From positions 1,302,001 to 1,366,000 of the forward strand of contig NZ_JBDZDN010000001.1 of NCBI RefSeq assembly GCF_040049215.1: a stretch of DNA of 64,000 nt. Direction: 5' to 3'. Both the position numbers and the translations under genes were made by a program. Below the pieces are notes generated by a model. It did no database searches, was not told the DNA's origin, and saw only the letters and a program-made list of their open reading frames with translations. The DNA is from Mesorhizobium_K sp040049215. Its GTDB lineage: Bacteria > Pseudomonadota > Alphaproteobacteria > Rhizobiales > Rhizobiaceae. Shown piece after piece: positions 8,698 through 17,531 of this stretch. Within the stretch, counting starts at the first letter, position 1; the number at the start of each line of letters is the position of its first letter.

Positions 8698-9537
8698 ATG
8701 AGCAAGGCGACGTCATCGCTGCCCCGCACGATCGGCGCGCATGCCGTGCTGCTTCTCTACACGGCGATCGCGCTTTTCCCGGTCGTCGTCATCGTCATCA
8801 ACTCGTTCAAGTCGCGCAACGCGATCTTCCGTTCGCCGCTTTCGCCCCCGACGCCGGAGACATTCGACCTGATCGGCTACATGACCGTGCTCACCCAGGG
8901 CGATTTCCTGCTCTATTTCCAGAACAGCTTCGTCGTCACCGTGGCGTCGCTGTTCTTTGTACTGCTGTTCGGTGCCATGGCCGCATTTGCGCTGTCGGAA
9001 TACCGCTTCCGCGGCAACACGCTGATGGGCCTCTATCTGGCGCTCGGCATCATGATCCCGATCCGGCTCGGCACGGTGGCGATCCTTCAGATGATGGTGG
9101 CCAGCGGGCTGGTCAACACGCTGACCGCGCTGATCCTCGTCTACACGGCGCAAGGCCTGCCGCTGGCGGTCTTCATCCTGGCCGAATTCATGAAACAGGT
9201 GTCCGACGATTTGAAGAATGCCGGCCGCATCGACGGTCTCTCGGAATACCGCATCTTCTTCCGCCTCGTGCTGCCGCTCGTCAGGCCGTCCATGGCGACC
9301 GTCGCCGTCTTTACCATGATCCCGATCTGGAACGACCTCTGGTTCCCGCTGATCCTCGCGCCCTCCGAGGCCACCAAGACCGTCACGCTCGGCGCGCAGC
9401 TCTTCATCGGCCAATACGTCACCAACTGGAACGCTGTGCTGGCGGCGCTGTCGCTGGCCATCCTGCCGGTGCTTATTCTCTATCTCATATTCTCGCGGCA
9501 GCTGATCCGCGGCATCACGTCGGGAGCCGTCAAGTGA
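8698..9537 (+). CDS. CUT1 sugar ABC transporter permease (MalG/UgpE-like)
   Basis: 279 residues, about six transmembrane helices starting with HAVLLLYTAIALFPVVVIVI. The EAA loop reads LKNAGRIDGLSEYRIFFRLV with LPLVRPSMATVAVF after it. Start chosen at ATG 8698 because GGCCGGG precedes it and the helix begins soon after; the longer in-frame ORF overlaps the previous gene. Its stop overlaps the GTG of the oxidoreductase gene (GTGA), showing tight coupling in the operon. Confidence 0.92.
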   Translation: MSKATSSLPRTIGAHAVLLLYTAIALFPVVVIVINSFKSRNAIFRSPLSPPTPETFDLIGYMTVLTQGDFLLYFQNSFVVTVASLFFVLLFGAMAAFALSEYRFRGNTLMGLYLALGIMIPIRLGTVAILQMMVASGLVNTLTALILVYTAQGLPLAVFILAEFMKQVSDDLKNAGRIDGLSEYRIFFRLVLPLVRPSMATVAVFTMIPIWNDLWFPLILAPSEATKTVTLGAQLFIGQYVTNWNAVLAALSLAILPVLILYLIFSRQLIRGITSGAVK

Positions 9538-10601
9538 ATTCCGAAAGACCCCTTCGCGTCGTCGTCGCCGGTCTCGGCAATATGGGCCGCAGCCATGCGC
9601 TCGCCTATCACGAGAACCTCGGCTTCGAGATCGCGGCGCTGGTCAACCGTTCAGACGTGACGCTGCCCGCAGCGCTCACCGGCTACGGCATCCGCAAGGC
9701 TTCGTTCGAGGACGTCATCCGTGCCGAGAAACCCGACATCGCCTCCATCAACACCTATTCCGACAGCCATGCCGACTATGCCGTGATGGCGCTGGAAGCC
9801 GGCTGCCACGTCTTCATCGAGAAGCCGCTGGCGACCACCGTCGCCGACGCGGAGCGAGTGGTGGCGGCCGCAAGGGCCAATGGCAGGAAGCTCGTGGTCG
9901 GCTACATATTGCGCCACCATCCGTCGTGGATCCGGCTGATTTCGGAAGCGCGCGCGCTCGGCGGTCCCTACGTGTTCCGCATGAACCTCAACCAGCAGTC
10001 CTCGGGACAGACCTGGGAGACACACAAGCAACTGATGCGCACGACCTCGCCCATCGTCGACTGCGGCGTCCACTACATCGACGTGATGTGCCAGATCACC
10101 GACGCCAGGCCGGTCGAGGTGCGCGGCATGGGCTTGCGCCTGACCGGCGAGATCGACCCGGCCATGTACAATTATGGGCACCTGCAGGTGCTGTTCGACG
10201 ACGGTTCGGTCGGCTGGTACGAAGCAGGCTGGGGACCGATGATCTCGGAGACCGCCTTCTTCGTGAAGGACGTGATTTCGCCCAACGGCAGCGTGTCGAT
10301 CGCCATGAACGAGGCGGCGACCAGGTCGGACGATGTCGATGCCCACACCAGGACAAACATGATCCGCGTCCACAGCGCAGCAGTCGGCGAGGACGGCAGG
10401 TTCGCCGCGCCCGACCGGGAGATCTCGATGCAGGACGAGCCCGGCCATCAGGAACTGTGCGACCGTGAGCAGGCATTCCTGCTGAAGGCGATCCGCGAGG
10501 ACATCGACCTTTCGCGCCACATGGACGACGCGGTGCGCTCGCTCGCCGTCTGCCTCGCCGCCGACGAGAGCGTGAGGACAGGCAGGACGGTGAAACTCTA
10601 G
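9534..10601 (+). CDS. Gfo/Idh/MocA-family oxidoreductase
   Basis: 355 residues. N-terminal Rossmann domain with VVVAGLGNMGRSHALAYHE, then ADYAVMALEAGCHVFIEKPLATT with the EKP signature motif of the family (Lys catalytic), and a C-terminal alpha/beta domain containing DCGVHYIDVMCQITD, whose GxxxxD...H pattern supplies the active-site His. These NAD(P)-dependent enzymes oxidise or epimerise sugars. GTG start overlapping the permease TGA. Location inside the transporter operon implies that it acts on the imported sugar or a derivative; the substrate is unknown. Confidence 0.88.
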   Translation: MNSERPLRVVVAGLGNMGRSHALAYHENLGFEIAALVNRSDVTLPAALTGYGIRKASFEDVIRAEKPDIASINTYSDSHADYAVMALEAGCHVFIEKPLATTVADAERVVAAARANGRKLVVGYILRHHPSWIRLISEARALGGPYVFRMNLNQQSSGQTWETHKQLMRTTSPIVDCGVHYIDVMCQITDARPVEVRGMGLRLTGEIDPAMYNYGHLQVLFDDGSVGWYEAGWGPMISETAFFVKDVISPNGSVSIAMNEAATRSDDVDAHTRTNMIRVHSAAVGEDGRFAAPDREISMQDEPGHQELCDREQAFLLKAIREDIDLSRHMDDAVRSLAVCLAADESVRTGRTVKL

Positions 10602-10618
10602 CAACGGGGATCTGGCCT

Positions 10619-11620
10619 TTGGGCTCTCTGACCATCGACAATGTGAGGAAAAGCTTCGGCAGGGTCGACGTGCTCAAGGGCATCGACCTCGGCGTCGAGG
10701 ACGGCGAGTTCGTCGTTTTCGTCGGCCCGTCGGGCTGCGGCAAGTCCACGCTGCTGAGGATCGTCGCCGGACTCGAGGACGCGACCTCGGGCCGCGTGCT
10801 GATCGACGGTGCCGACGTCACGATGACGCCGCCGGCAAACCGCGGCATCGCCATGGTGTTCCAGACTTACGCGCTCTATCCCCACCTGACGGTGAAGAAC
10901 AATATGAGTCTCGGCCTGAAGCAGGCAAATACGCCAGCCGCCGAGATAGAGCGGCGCGTGGCGACCGCTTCGGCAATGCTGTCGCTGGAACCCTATCTTG
11001 AGCGCCGTCCGGCCGAGCTGTCCGGCGGCCAGCGCCAGCGCGTCGCCATCGGCCGCGCCGTGGTGCGCGAGCCGAAGCTGTTCCTCTTCGACGAGCCGCT
11101 GTCGAACCTCGACGCCGCGCTTCGCGTCAACACGCGGTTGGAGATCGCCCAGCTTCACCGGCGGCTGAAGGCCACCATGATCTACGTCACCCACGACCAG
11201 GTCGAGGCGATGACGCTCGCCGACAAGATCGTCGTGCTCAATGCAGGCCGCATCGAGCAGGTCGGCGCGCCGATGGAGCTCTACAATTCGCCGGCGAACG
11301 AATTCGTCGCCGGCTTCATCGGTTCGCCGAAGATGAATTTCATCGATGCGGCTAAGCTCGGCGAAGGCCAGGCGAAGACAATCGGCGTGCGGCCCGAGCA
11401 CCTGACTGTCGACACGAATTCCGGCTCATGGAAGGGCACGGTGGTGCATGCCGAACATCTCGGCGCCGACACCAATCTCTATGTCGACACCGAGCAGGCG
11501 GGGCTCGTCACCGTCAGGATATTCGGGGTGTACAATGCCGAGCCGGGCGCAACCCTCTACGTCACGCCCGACCCTGAGAAGACCTACCGTTTCGGAGCCG
11601 ACGGCACGACGCTGGCTTGA
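10619..11620 (+). CDS. Sugar ABC transporter ATP-binding protein (MalK/UgpC family)
   Basis: 333 residues. Walker A GPSGCGKSTLLR (about 39), Q-loop VFQTYALYPHL, ABC signature LSGGQRQRVAIGRA, Walker B LFLFDEPLSNLDA and the H-loop YVTHDQVEAM are all intact. A C-terminal TOBE/OB region (IGVRPEHLTVD) is typical of MalK-like subunits. The start is TTG at 10619 preceded by GGGGA; no better ATG exists before Walker A. It is the last gene of the murQ operon and energises the 7758/8698 permeases. Confidence 0.93.
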   Translation: MGSLTIDNVRKSFGRVDVLKGIDLGVEDGEFVVFVGPSGCGKSTLLRIVAGLEDATSGRVLIDGADVTMTPPANRGIAMVFQTYALYPHLTVKNNMSLGLKQANTPAAEIERRVATASAMLSLEPYLERRPAELSGGQRQRVAIGRAVVREPKLFLFDEPLSNLDAALRVNTRLEIAQLHRRLKATMIYVTHDQVEAMTLADKIVVLNAGRIEQVGAPMELYNSPANEFVAGFIGSPKMNFIDAAKLGEGQAKTIGVRPEHLTVDTNSGSWKGTVVHAEHLGADTNLYVDTEQAGLVTVRIFGVYNAEPGATLYVTPDPEKTYRFGADGTTLA

Positions 11621-11682
11621 AGCCTCCGTCCCCCGTCGCGGCCTGTACCCACAGGCTGCGAGGAGGGCGAGAAGCTGACCGC

Positions 11683-12528
11683 CTACTTGTCCTGCACAAA
11701 TGTCTGCTTCTGCGTGCCGAGACCTTCGATGCCGAGTTCGACCACGTCGCCGTTCTTGAGGAATTTCGGCGGCTTCATGCCGAGCCCGACGCCGGGCGGC
11801 GTTCCGGTGGAGATGATGTCGCCGGGCAGCAGCGACATGAACTGGCTGAGATAGGAGACGAGGAAGGCCGCTCCATAGACCATGGTCCTGCTCGAGCCGT
11901 TCTGCATGGTCTTGCCGTTGACCGTCAGCCACATCTTCAGGTTCTGCGGGTCCGGCACCTCGTCCTTGGTCACCAGCCAAGGTCCGGTCGGGCCGAACGT
12001 GTCGCAGCTCTTGCCCTTGGTCCACTGGCCCTGGCGCTCGGTCTGGAAGGCGCGTTCGGAAACGTCATGCGCGACGCAATAGCCGGCGACGTAGTTCAGC
12101 GCATCGGCTTCCGACACGTATTTGGCCTTCTTGCCGATGACGACGCCGAGCTCGACTTCCCAGTCGGTCTTCTTGGAGCCGCGCGGGATCAGCACGTCGT
12201 CGTTCGGGCCGACGATCGCCGACGTCGCCTTCATGAAGATGATCGGCTCCGAAGGGACGGTGGCGCCGGTCTCGGCGGCGTGGTCGGAATAGTTGAGACC
12301 TATGCAGATGAATTTTCCGGTGCCGGCAACGCAGGGGCCGAGGCGCGGATTGCCCTTCACGAGGGGCAGCGTCTTCGGATCGATCTTGGCGAGCCTGCGC
12401 AACGCGGCCGGCGCGAGCACGTCGCCGGCGATGTCGCCGACATGTTCCGACAGGTCGCGGATTTTGCCGTCCGCATCGAGCACGCCCGGACGCTCGCGGC
12501 CCGGCCTTCCATAACGCAGCAGTTTCAA
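11683..12528 (-). CDS. Fumarylacetoacetate hydrolase-family protein
   Basis: 281 residues, the common length of bacterial FAH-family enzymes. The core shows FICIGLNYSDHAAETG, EPIIFMKATSAIVGPNDDV, then DWEVELGVVIGKKAKYVS whose E-x-E supplies metal ligands, and SVSTGTPPGVG-like text near the C terminus (IISTGTPPGVGLG). Members hydrolyse or decarboxylate beta-diketo/oxo acids in ring-cleavage pathways. The start is TTG at 12528: GGAGGG lies 7 nt upstream and the family N terminus KLLRYGRPG follows. Convergent with the sugar ATPase gene, and upstream of it on the same strand is fpr. Its substrate could be a product of the neighbouring heterocycle locus; this is inference. Confidence 0.85.
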   Translation of the reverse strand: MKLLRYGRPGRERPGVLDADGKIRDLSEHVGDIAGDVLAPAALRRLAKIDPKTLPLVKGNPRLGPCVAGTGKFICIGLNYSDHAAETGATVPSEPIIFMKATSAIVGPNDDVLIPRGSKKTDWEVELGVVIGKKAKYVSEADALNYVAGYCVAHDVSERAFQTERQGQWTKGKSCDTFGPTGPWLVTKDEVPDPQNLKMWLTVNGKTMQNGSSRTMVYGAAFLVSYLSQFMSLLPGDIISTGTPPGVGLGMKPPKFLKNGDVVELGIEGLGTQKQTFVQDK

Positions 12529-12738
12529 GAAAAATCCCTCCTGAGGCGCGCCACCGAAGCTTCGGGACGCATGAACACCATCCAGACGGAGGAGCTTGTC
12601 GGGAGCATCCGACGAGCTGTCACCGGCCGCCGCCGCCCTGCCGTACCGACGGGTACGGTCGGGCGCGCGCATCTTTTTGCAGGTGCAGGCGTCGCCGACA
12701 AGGGGAAATTGCCGACGGCCTTGCCGACGGCAGGAAAA

Positions 12739-13566
12739 TCAGCCTACGAAAGCGCGTTCGACCACGAAATCGGCCGGATGGCTGAGCGAGCCTTCCCTGA
12801 AGCCGCGCGCTTCGACCAGGTCCTTGACGTCCTTGAGCATGTGGATCGAGCCGCAGATCATCACGCGGTCGGTCGTGGGCGACAACGGGGCGATGCCGAG
12901 ATCTTCGTAGAGGCGGCCATTCTCGATTAGCCGCGTGATGCGGCCCATGCGTGGGGTGATCTCGCGGGTCGTCGTCGAATAGAGCGTGACGCGGCCTTCG
13001 GTCAATTCGCCGATCAGCGGGTCGGCGGCGAGATTGTCGATGAGCTCGACGCCGTAAGAAAGCTCGGCATGGTCGCGGCAGGTGTGGGTGAGGATGATCT
13101 CTTCGAATTTGTCGTAGGTGTCAGGGTCGCGGATCAGGCTAGCGAACGGCGCGATCCCCGTGCCAGTCGAGATCATGAACAGCCGCTTGGCCGGCGTCAG
13201 CGCATCGATCACCAGCGTACCGGTCGATTTCTGGCGCAGGAGAACGGTATCGCCGGGAACGATCTTCTGCAGCTCCGAGGTCAGCGGGCCGTCCGGCACC
13301 TTGATCGAGAAGAACTCGAGTTCCTCGTCCCATGCGGGGCTGGCGATCGAATAGGCGCGGAATACCGGCTTCTCGGCATTCGGCAGGCCGATCATCACGA
13401 ACTCGCCCGACCGGAAGCGAAAGGACTGCGGCCGCGTGACGCGGAACGAGAACAGTCGATCGGTGTAGTGGCGAACCGAAACGACGGTCTCGGCATGGAC
13501 ATTCGCCGGAATGGGATAGACGACGCGTTCCGCGTCCTCCTTCCTGACGGCCGAGACATGCTGCAT
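12739..13566 (-). CDS. fpr: Ferredoxin/flavodoxin-NADP+ reductase
   Basis: 275 residues, bacterial subclass FPR. FAD-binding RAYSIASPAWDEELEFF, NADP-binding LFMISTGTGIAPFASLIRDP, and CGSIHMLKDVKDLVE near the C terminus are clear. The chain ends AFVG, without the few extra residues many bacterial FPRs carry after that motif. ATG at 13566 follows AAGGA. FPR exchanges electrons between NADPH and ferredoxin. It may be a housekeeping gene, but position beside a locus with a predicted low-potential aromatic-ring reductase makes it a candidate electron supplier. Confidence 0.93.
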   Translation of the reverse strand: MQHVSAVRKEDAERVVYPIPANVHAETVVSVRHYTDRLFSFRVTRPQSFRFRSGEFVMIGLPNAEKPVFRAYSIASPAWDEELEFFSIKVPDGPLTSELQKIVPGDTVLLRQKSTGTLVIDALTPAKRLFMISTGTGIAPFASLIRDPDTYDKFEEIILTHTCRDHAELSYGVELIDNLAADPLIGELTEGRVTLYSTTTREITPRMGRITRLIENGRLYEDLGIAPLSPTTDRVMICGSIHMLKDVKDLVEARGFREGSLSHPADFVVERAFVG

Positions 13567-13665
13567 GCGCGCAAATCCTTCGACGGCGCTCGCCCTACCC
13601 GCGCTGGACGCCGGCATCCGGCGCGTCGGGCAAGCGGCTGACAATGGTGGTGCCTTGTTTGGGAA

Positions 13666-13687
13666 ATTTATTAGTATACAAATGAAT
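13666..13687. promoter_or_regulatory. Palindromic operator candidate upstream of hyuA
   Basis: ATTTATT-A-GTATAC-A-AATGAAT: an interrupted palindrome centred on GTATAC (13674-13679). The core ATTAGTATACAAATGA matches 14 of 16 bases at 25301-25316 ahead of the Mo-hydroxylase operon. Its spacing from hyuA and fpr suits control of either divergent gene. Confidence 0.55.
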
Positions 13688-13739
13688 ATCGGGTCAAGAT
13701 AACGGCGCGGAACAGGCTTCCAACTTGCTGTCCATCCTT

Positions 13740-13759
13740 AAATCCGGCGTTTCGGATTT
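13740..13759 (+). promoter_or_regulatory. Hairpin just upstream of the hyuA start
   Basis: AAATCCG and CGGATTT form a perfect 7-bp stem with a 6-nt loop, ending 5 nt before the ATG at 13765. There is no clear purine-rich ribosome site, so the hairpin could influence translation or be a protein-binding palindrome. Confidence 0.35.
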
Positions 13760-13764
13760 CGTGC

Positions 13765-15846
13765 ATGGTTGAGAAAAATCAAGCAAATCGCTCCGAAACC
13801 GGGCGTGGCGACGTGGTCGCCGGCATCGACGTGGGCGGCACCTTCACCGACCTGATCCTGATCGACGAAGCGCGCGGCGTGCGCATCGCCAAGACCCCGA
13901 CGACGCCCGACAACCAGGCCTTCGGCGTGGTCGCCGCCCTGGCGCAATCCGGCGTCGGCCCCGCCGGGATCGATCTCATCGTGCACGGCACCACGACCAC
14001 CACCAACGCCGTCCTGGAGCGCCGGCTCGCTCGGACCGGCATGATCACCACGCGCGGCTTTCGCGACATCATAGAGCTCGGCCGGCGTACCCGGCCGCAA
14101 GCCTATGGAATGACGGGAACCTTCGTGCCGGTCATTCCGCGCAACCTCAGGCTGGAAGTCACGGAGCGCGTCGAGGCGTCGGGCGCGGTGCGCGACGCCC
14201 TCGACGAAGGTGAGGTGAGGGCGGCGGTGGAACAGCTTCTCGCCGACGGTTGCGAATCGCTCGTCATCCATTTCCTGCACGCCTACGCCAACCCTAGGCA
14301 TGAGCGCCGCGCTGCCGAGATCGCGGCGGAAACCTGGCCGAACGGCTACATCACCACCGGCCACTCGCTTTTGTCCGAGGCGCGCGAGTTCGAGCGCGGC
14401 GTCACCGCCTGCGTCAACGCCTCGGTGCAGCCTATCCTGGAGCGCTACGTCCACCGCCTGCGCGAGGAACTCGAGCGCCTGGGCTATATCAGGGACTTCC
14501 TGATCATGAACGGCAATGGCGGCATGATCTCGGCGCGTTTCGTCGCCCGCGACGCGGCCAAGACCGTGATGTCGGGCCCGGCCTCCGGCGTCATCGCCGC
14601 CGCCTATACCGGCAGACGCGCCGGCCACAAGAATCTCGTCACATACGACATGGGCGGCACGTCGACCGACGTGGCGCTCATCCTCGACGCCGAGCCAGCC
14701 GTCTCCAACGAGACCGAGATCGAGTATGCGATGCCTATCCATGTGCCTATGGTTGCGGTGCACACGGTTGGCGCCGGTGGCGGCTCGATCGCCCGCGTCG
14801 ACGCGTCCGGCCTGATCCAGGTCGGACCGGAGAGCGCCGGCGCCAGTCCCGGCCCGATCTGCTACGGCCGCGGCGGCGCCGAGCCGACTATCACCGACGC
14901 CAACCTGCTGCTCGGCCGTCTCGATCCGAAACGGCTGCTCGCGGTCGACTCGCCGGTCACGGTGGAGCACGTGCGGACCGTTTTCGCCGAGAAGATCGGG
15001 CGCGCCGCCGGTCTCGATGCCATTGCCGCGGCCGGCGCCGTGCTGAGGCTCGGCAACCTCAAGATGGCAGGCGCGATCCGCATGGTCTCGGTCAGCCGAG
15101 GTCACGACCCCAGGGACTTCGCCCTCTTCGCCTTCGGCGGCGCGGGCCCGCTGCACGCCTCGGCGCTGGCGCGCGAGCTCGGCCTGCCGACGGTGCTGGT
15201 GCCGGCGCGACCGGGCATAACCAATGCGCTTGGCTGCGTCGTCGCCGACCTCAGGCACGATTTCGTCAACACAATCAACCAGCCGGTGCCGCTGCTCGAC
15301 GAAGCGCGGGTCAAGGCGGTGCTCGAAGGTCACCGCGCCGAGGGCGAGGCGCTGATCGCGAAGGAAGCGGTCGAGGCGGAGACGATCCGCACCGTGCACT
15401 CAGCGGACATGCAGTTTCTGGGACAAACGCACATCCTCAACGTGCCGCTGCCCTCGGCCGAGGTTTCGCGCGCGACGCTGCAGGAGTTGTTCGAGAAGGC
15501 CTATTTCGGGCGCTTCAAGGTGGAGCTGCCTGAGATCCGCGCCAACCTCGTCAACCTGAACACGTCCGTCATCGGCGTTCGGCCCGCGGTCGACCTCAGC
15601 CGGCTGATCGATCCGGACGGCCGGGCTGATACACTCGAACAAGCGCGGCGCGAAATCCGGCCCGTCTGGTACGATGGCGCGTGGCTCGACACGCCGGTCT
15701 ATGTCAGAGAAAAACTGCCGCTCGACGCGGTGATTTCCGGCCCGGCCATCATTGAGCAGATGGACGCGACCACGGTGCTTGAACCGGGCGACGTGGCACG
15801 CGGCGATGCGGACGGGAATATTCTGATCGAGGTGGGAAAGGCATGA
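13765..15846 (+). CDS. hyuA: Hydantoinase/oxoprolinase family protein, A (ATPase-like) subunit
   Basis: 693 residues. The N terminus VVAGIDVGGTFTDLILID is the phosphate loop of the Hydant_A_N domain; VTYDMGGTSTDVALILD near residue 292 is the second actin-like phosphate motif; GAGGGSIARVD follows, then the Hydantoinase_A core. Together with the B subunit such enzymes open cyclic amides (N-methylhydantoin, 5-oxoproline, acetone carboxylase relatives), often with ATP. It overlaps hyuB by 4 nt (ATGA). In this context the substrate may be a lactam or oxo-heterocycle formed by the reductase at 20121; hydantoin or 5-oxoproline remain alternatives. Confidence 0.92.
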   Translation: MVEKNQANRSETGRGDVVAGIDVGGTFTDLILIDEARGVRIAKTPTTPDNQAFGVVAALAQSGVGPAGIDLIVHGTTTTTNAVLERRLARTGMITTRGFRDIIELGRRTRPQAYGMTGTFVPVIPRNLRLEVTERVEASGAVRDALDEGEVRAAVEQLLADGCESLVIHFLHAYANPRHERRAAEIAAETWPNGYITTGHSLLSEAREFERGVTACVNASVQPILERYVHRLREELERLGYIRDFLIMNGNGGMISARFVARDAAKTVMSGPASGVIAAAYTGRRAGHKNLVTYDMGGTSTDVALILDAEPAVSNETEIEYAMPIHVPMVAVHTVGAGGGSIARVDASGLIQVGPESAGASPGPICYGRGGAEPTITDANLLLGRLDPKRLLAVDSPVTVEHVRTVFAEKIGRAAGLDAIAAAGAVLRLGNLKMAGAIRMVSVSRGHDPRDFALFAFGGAGPLHASALARELGLPTVLVPARPGITNALGCVVADLRHDFVNTINQPVPLLDEARVKAVLEGHRAEGEALIAKEAVEAETIRTVHSADMQFLGQTHILNVPLPSAEVSRATLQELFEKAYFGRFKVELPEIRANLVNLNTSVIGVRPAVDLSRLIDPDGRADTLEQARREIRPVWYDGAWLDTPVYVREKLPLDAVISGPAIIEQMDATTVLEPGDVARGDADGNILIEVGKA

Positions 15847-17528
15847 CCCTCGACGCCATCACGCTTTCCGTCATCCAGGCCGCGCTCCAGCAGACCTGCG
15901 ACGAGATGGACCTGACCTTCTCGCGCGCGGCCTTTTCGCCGGTCATCGCCGAGGCAAACGACCGCTCGGACGGCATCTATTCGGCGATCGACGGCTCGCT
16001 GATCGCGCAAGGCTCCCAGGGCCTGCCCGTCTTCGTCGGCGTCATGCAGTATTCGACCAGGACCATCATCGAGATGATCGCCGAGGGCCGCTGCCTGCCG
16101 CCGCAAGATGGCGACATCTACATCGTCAACGACCCCTATCTCGGCGGCACGCACCTGATGGACGTGCGTTTCGCCATGCCGGTGTGGCGCGCCGGCAAGA
16201 TATTCTGCTGGCTTTCCAACACCGGGCACTGGCCCGACATCGGCGGCGCCGTGCCGGGCGGCTTCTCCGCCTCGGCGACGGCGGTCGAGCAGGAGGGGCT
16301 GCGCCTGCCGCCGGTGAAGCTCTTCAAGCGGGGCAAGCTCGATCCCGAGATCTACGCGATCATCACGTCGAACATCCGCGTCGCCGACCAGCGCATCGGC
16401 GACATCCGCGCCCAGGCCGCAGCCCTGCGCGTCGGGCAGGAGCGGCTCTTTGCCATCCTCGACCGCTACGGCGACGAGACGGTGGTCGAGGCGATCGCAG
16501 AGCTGCGCAGCCGCGCCGCCGAGCAGATGCGCGCCAACATCGCAACCATTCCCGACGGCGTCTACCGCTCGAAGGCCTATGTCGATTCCGACGGCGTGGT
16601 GGACGAGCCGCTCACCATCGCGCTGTCAGTCGAGAAGACGGGCGACAGCCTCACCTTCGACTTCTCCGGCTCCTCGAAACCCTGCGCCGGGCCGATGAAC
16701 AGCGTGCTCGCCACCACGCTGTCGTCGGTCTATCTCGCCATGCGCCACATCTTTCCGGATGTCCCGATCAGCGCCGGCGCCTTCGAGCCACTGACGGTAA
16801 TAAGACCCGAGGGCACGTTCCTCGACGCGAAATATCCGCGCCCCGTTTCCGGCTGCGCCGCGGAAGTCTCACAGCGCATCGCCGAGGCGGTCTTCGCCGC
16901 GATGGTGCAGGCGCTGCCTGACAGGGTGACCGCGGCACCAGCCGGTTCCAGCGGCAATTTCGCGCTCGGCGGACACGACCCGGCGCGTGGACGCGACTTC
17001 GTCATGTACCAGATCTCCGGTGGCGGTTATGGCGGCAATACGCGCGAGGACGGCCTTTCGAACGGCTGCTCGACCATCGGCATCTCGAAGTCGCCGCCGG
17101 TCGAGATCATGGAACAGGCTTTTCCGGTTCTGTACCGCCACTATGCGCTGCGCGAGGGTTCCGGCGGCGCGGGAAAACATCGTGGCGGTTTCGGCCTCGC
17201 CTATGAGGTGGAGCTGCTGCGCGGCGAGGCCCGCGCGTCCTTCGTCATGGATCACGGCCGCTTCGGACCACAGGGCGTGCTTGGCGGAGCGGACGGCGCG
17301 GTCAACACCGTCACCATCTTCCGCGACGGCGAGGCGCATGTACCCAAACATCTGTCGAAGGAGCAGGACATTCCGCTCAAGGCCGGCGACCGCGTGCGGG
17401 TCGGCACGCCGGGCGGCGGCGGCTACGGGGACCCGCGCGAGCGCGACCCGGAACTCGTAAGTCGTGATATCGCGATGGGATACTACACGGCCGAGGACGC
17501 AGAGCGGCTGTTCGGCGCAAAACCGTAA
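15843..17528 (+). CDS. hyuB: Hydantoinase B/oxoprolinase family protein, B subunit
   Basis: 561 residues, the typical length of HyuB. Recognisable features: an N-terminal LQQTCDEMDLTFSRAAFSPV block, DIYIVNDPYLGGTHLMDVRF, a GGYGGNTREDGLSNGCS segment near 397 and the closing PGGGGYGDPRERDPE motif characteristic of hydantoinase B C termini. It forms a complex with the A subunit encoded upstream and carries residues for the amide-opening half reaction. GGGAAAGGC precedes the start. It converges on the minus-strand gene at 17532, leaving only 3 nt. Confidence 0.93.
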   Translation: MTLDAITLSVIQAALQQTCDEMDLTFSRAAFSPVIAEANDRSDGIYSAIDGSLIAQGSQGLPVFVGVMQYSTRTIIEMIAEGRCLPPQDGDIYIVNDPYLGGTHLMDVRFAMPVWRAGKIFCWLSNTGHWPDIGGAVPGGFSASATAVEQEGLRLPPVKLFKRGKLDPEIYAIITSNIRVADQRIGDIRAQAAALRVGQERLFAILDRYGDETVVEAIAELRSRAAEQMRANIATIPDGVYRSKAYVDSDGVVDEPLTIALSVEKTGDSLTFDFSGSSKPCAGPMNSVLATTLSSVYLAMRHIFPDVPISAGAFEPLTVIRPEGTFLDAKYPRPVSGCAAEVSQRIAEAVFAAMVQALPDRVTAAPAGSSGNFALGGHDPARGRDFVMYQISGGGYGGNTREDGLSNGCSTIGISKSPPVEIMEQAFPVLYRHYALREGSGGAGKHRGGFGLAYEVELLRGEARASFVMDHGRFGPQGVLGGADGAVNTVTIFRDGEAHVPKHLSKEQDIPLKAGDRVRVGTPGGGGYGDPRERDPELVSRDIAMGYYTAEDAERLFGAKP

Positions 17529-17531
17529 CGA

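Noticed and set aside
11638..11659. Stem GCGGCCTGT/ACAGGCTGC between the convergent sugar ATPase and FAH genes
   Set aside because: One mismatch in a 9-bp stem and no T-tract; too weak to call as a terminator.
12641..12658. Palindrome CCGTACC-GACG-GGTACGG in the FAH-fpr intergenic region
   Set aside because: A perfect 7-bp stem, but without a T-run, without a second copy and not near a start; could be a weak terminator for fpr or chance.
12711..12731. Short direct repeat of GCCGACGGC-CTT after fpr
   Set aside because: Only two short copies in GC-rich sequence, no evidence of function.
11617..12930. Long plus-strand frame opposite the FAH and fpr genes
   Set aside because: Antisense shadow; the FAH-family and FPR motifs are on the minus strand.
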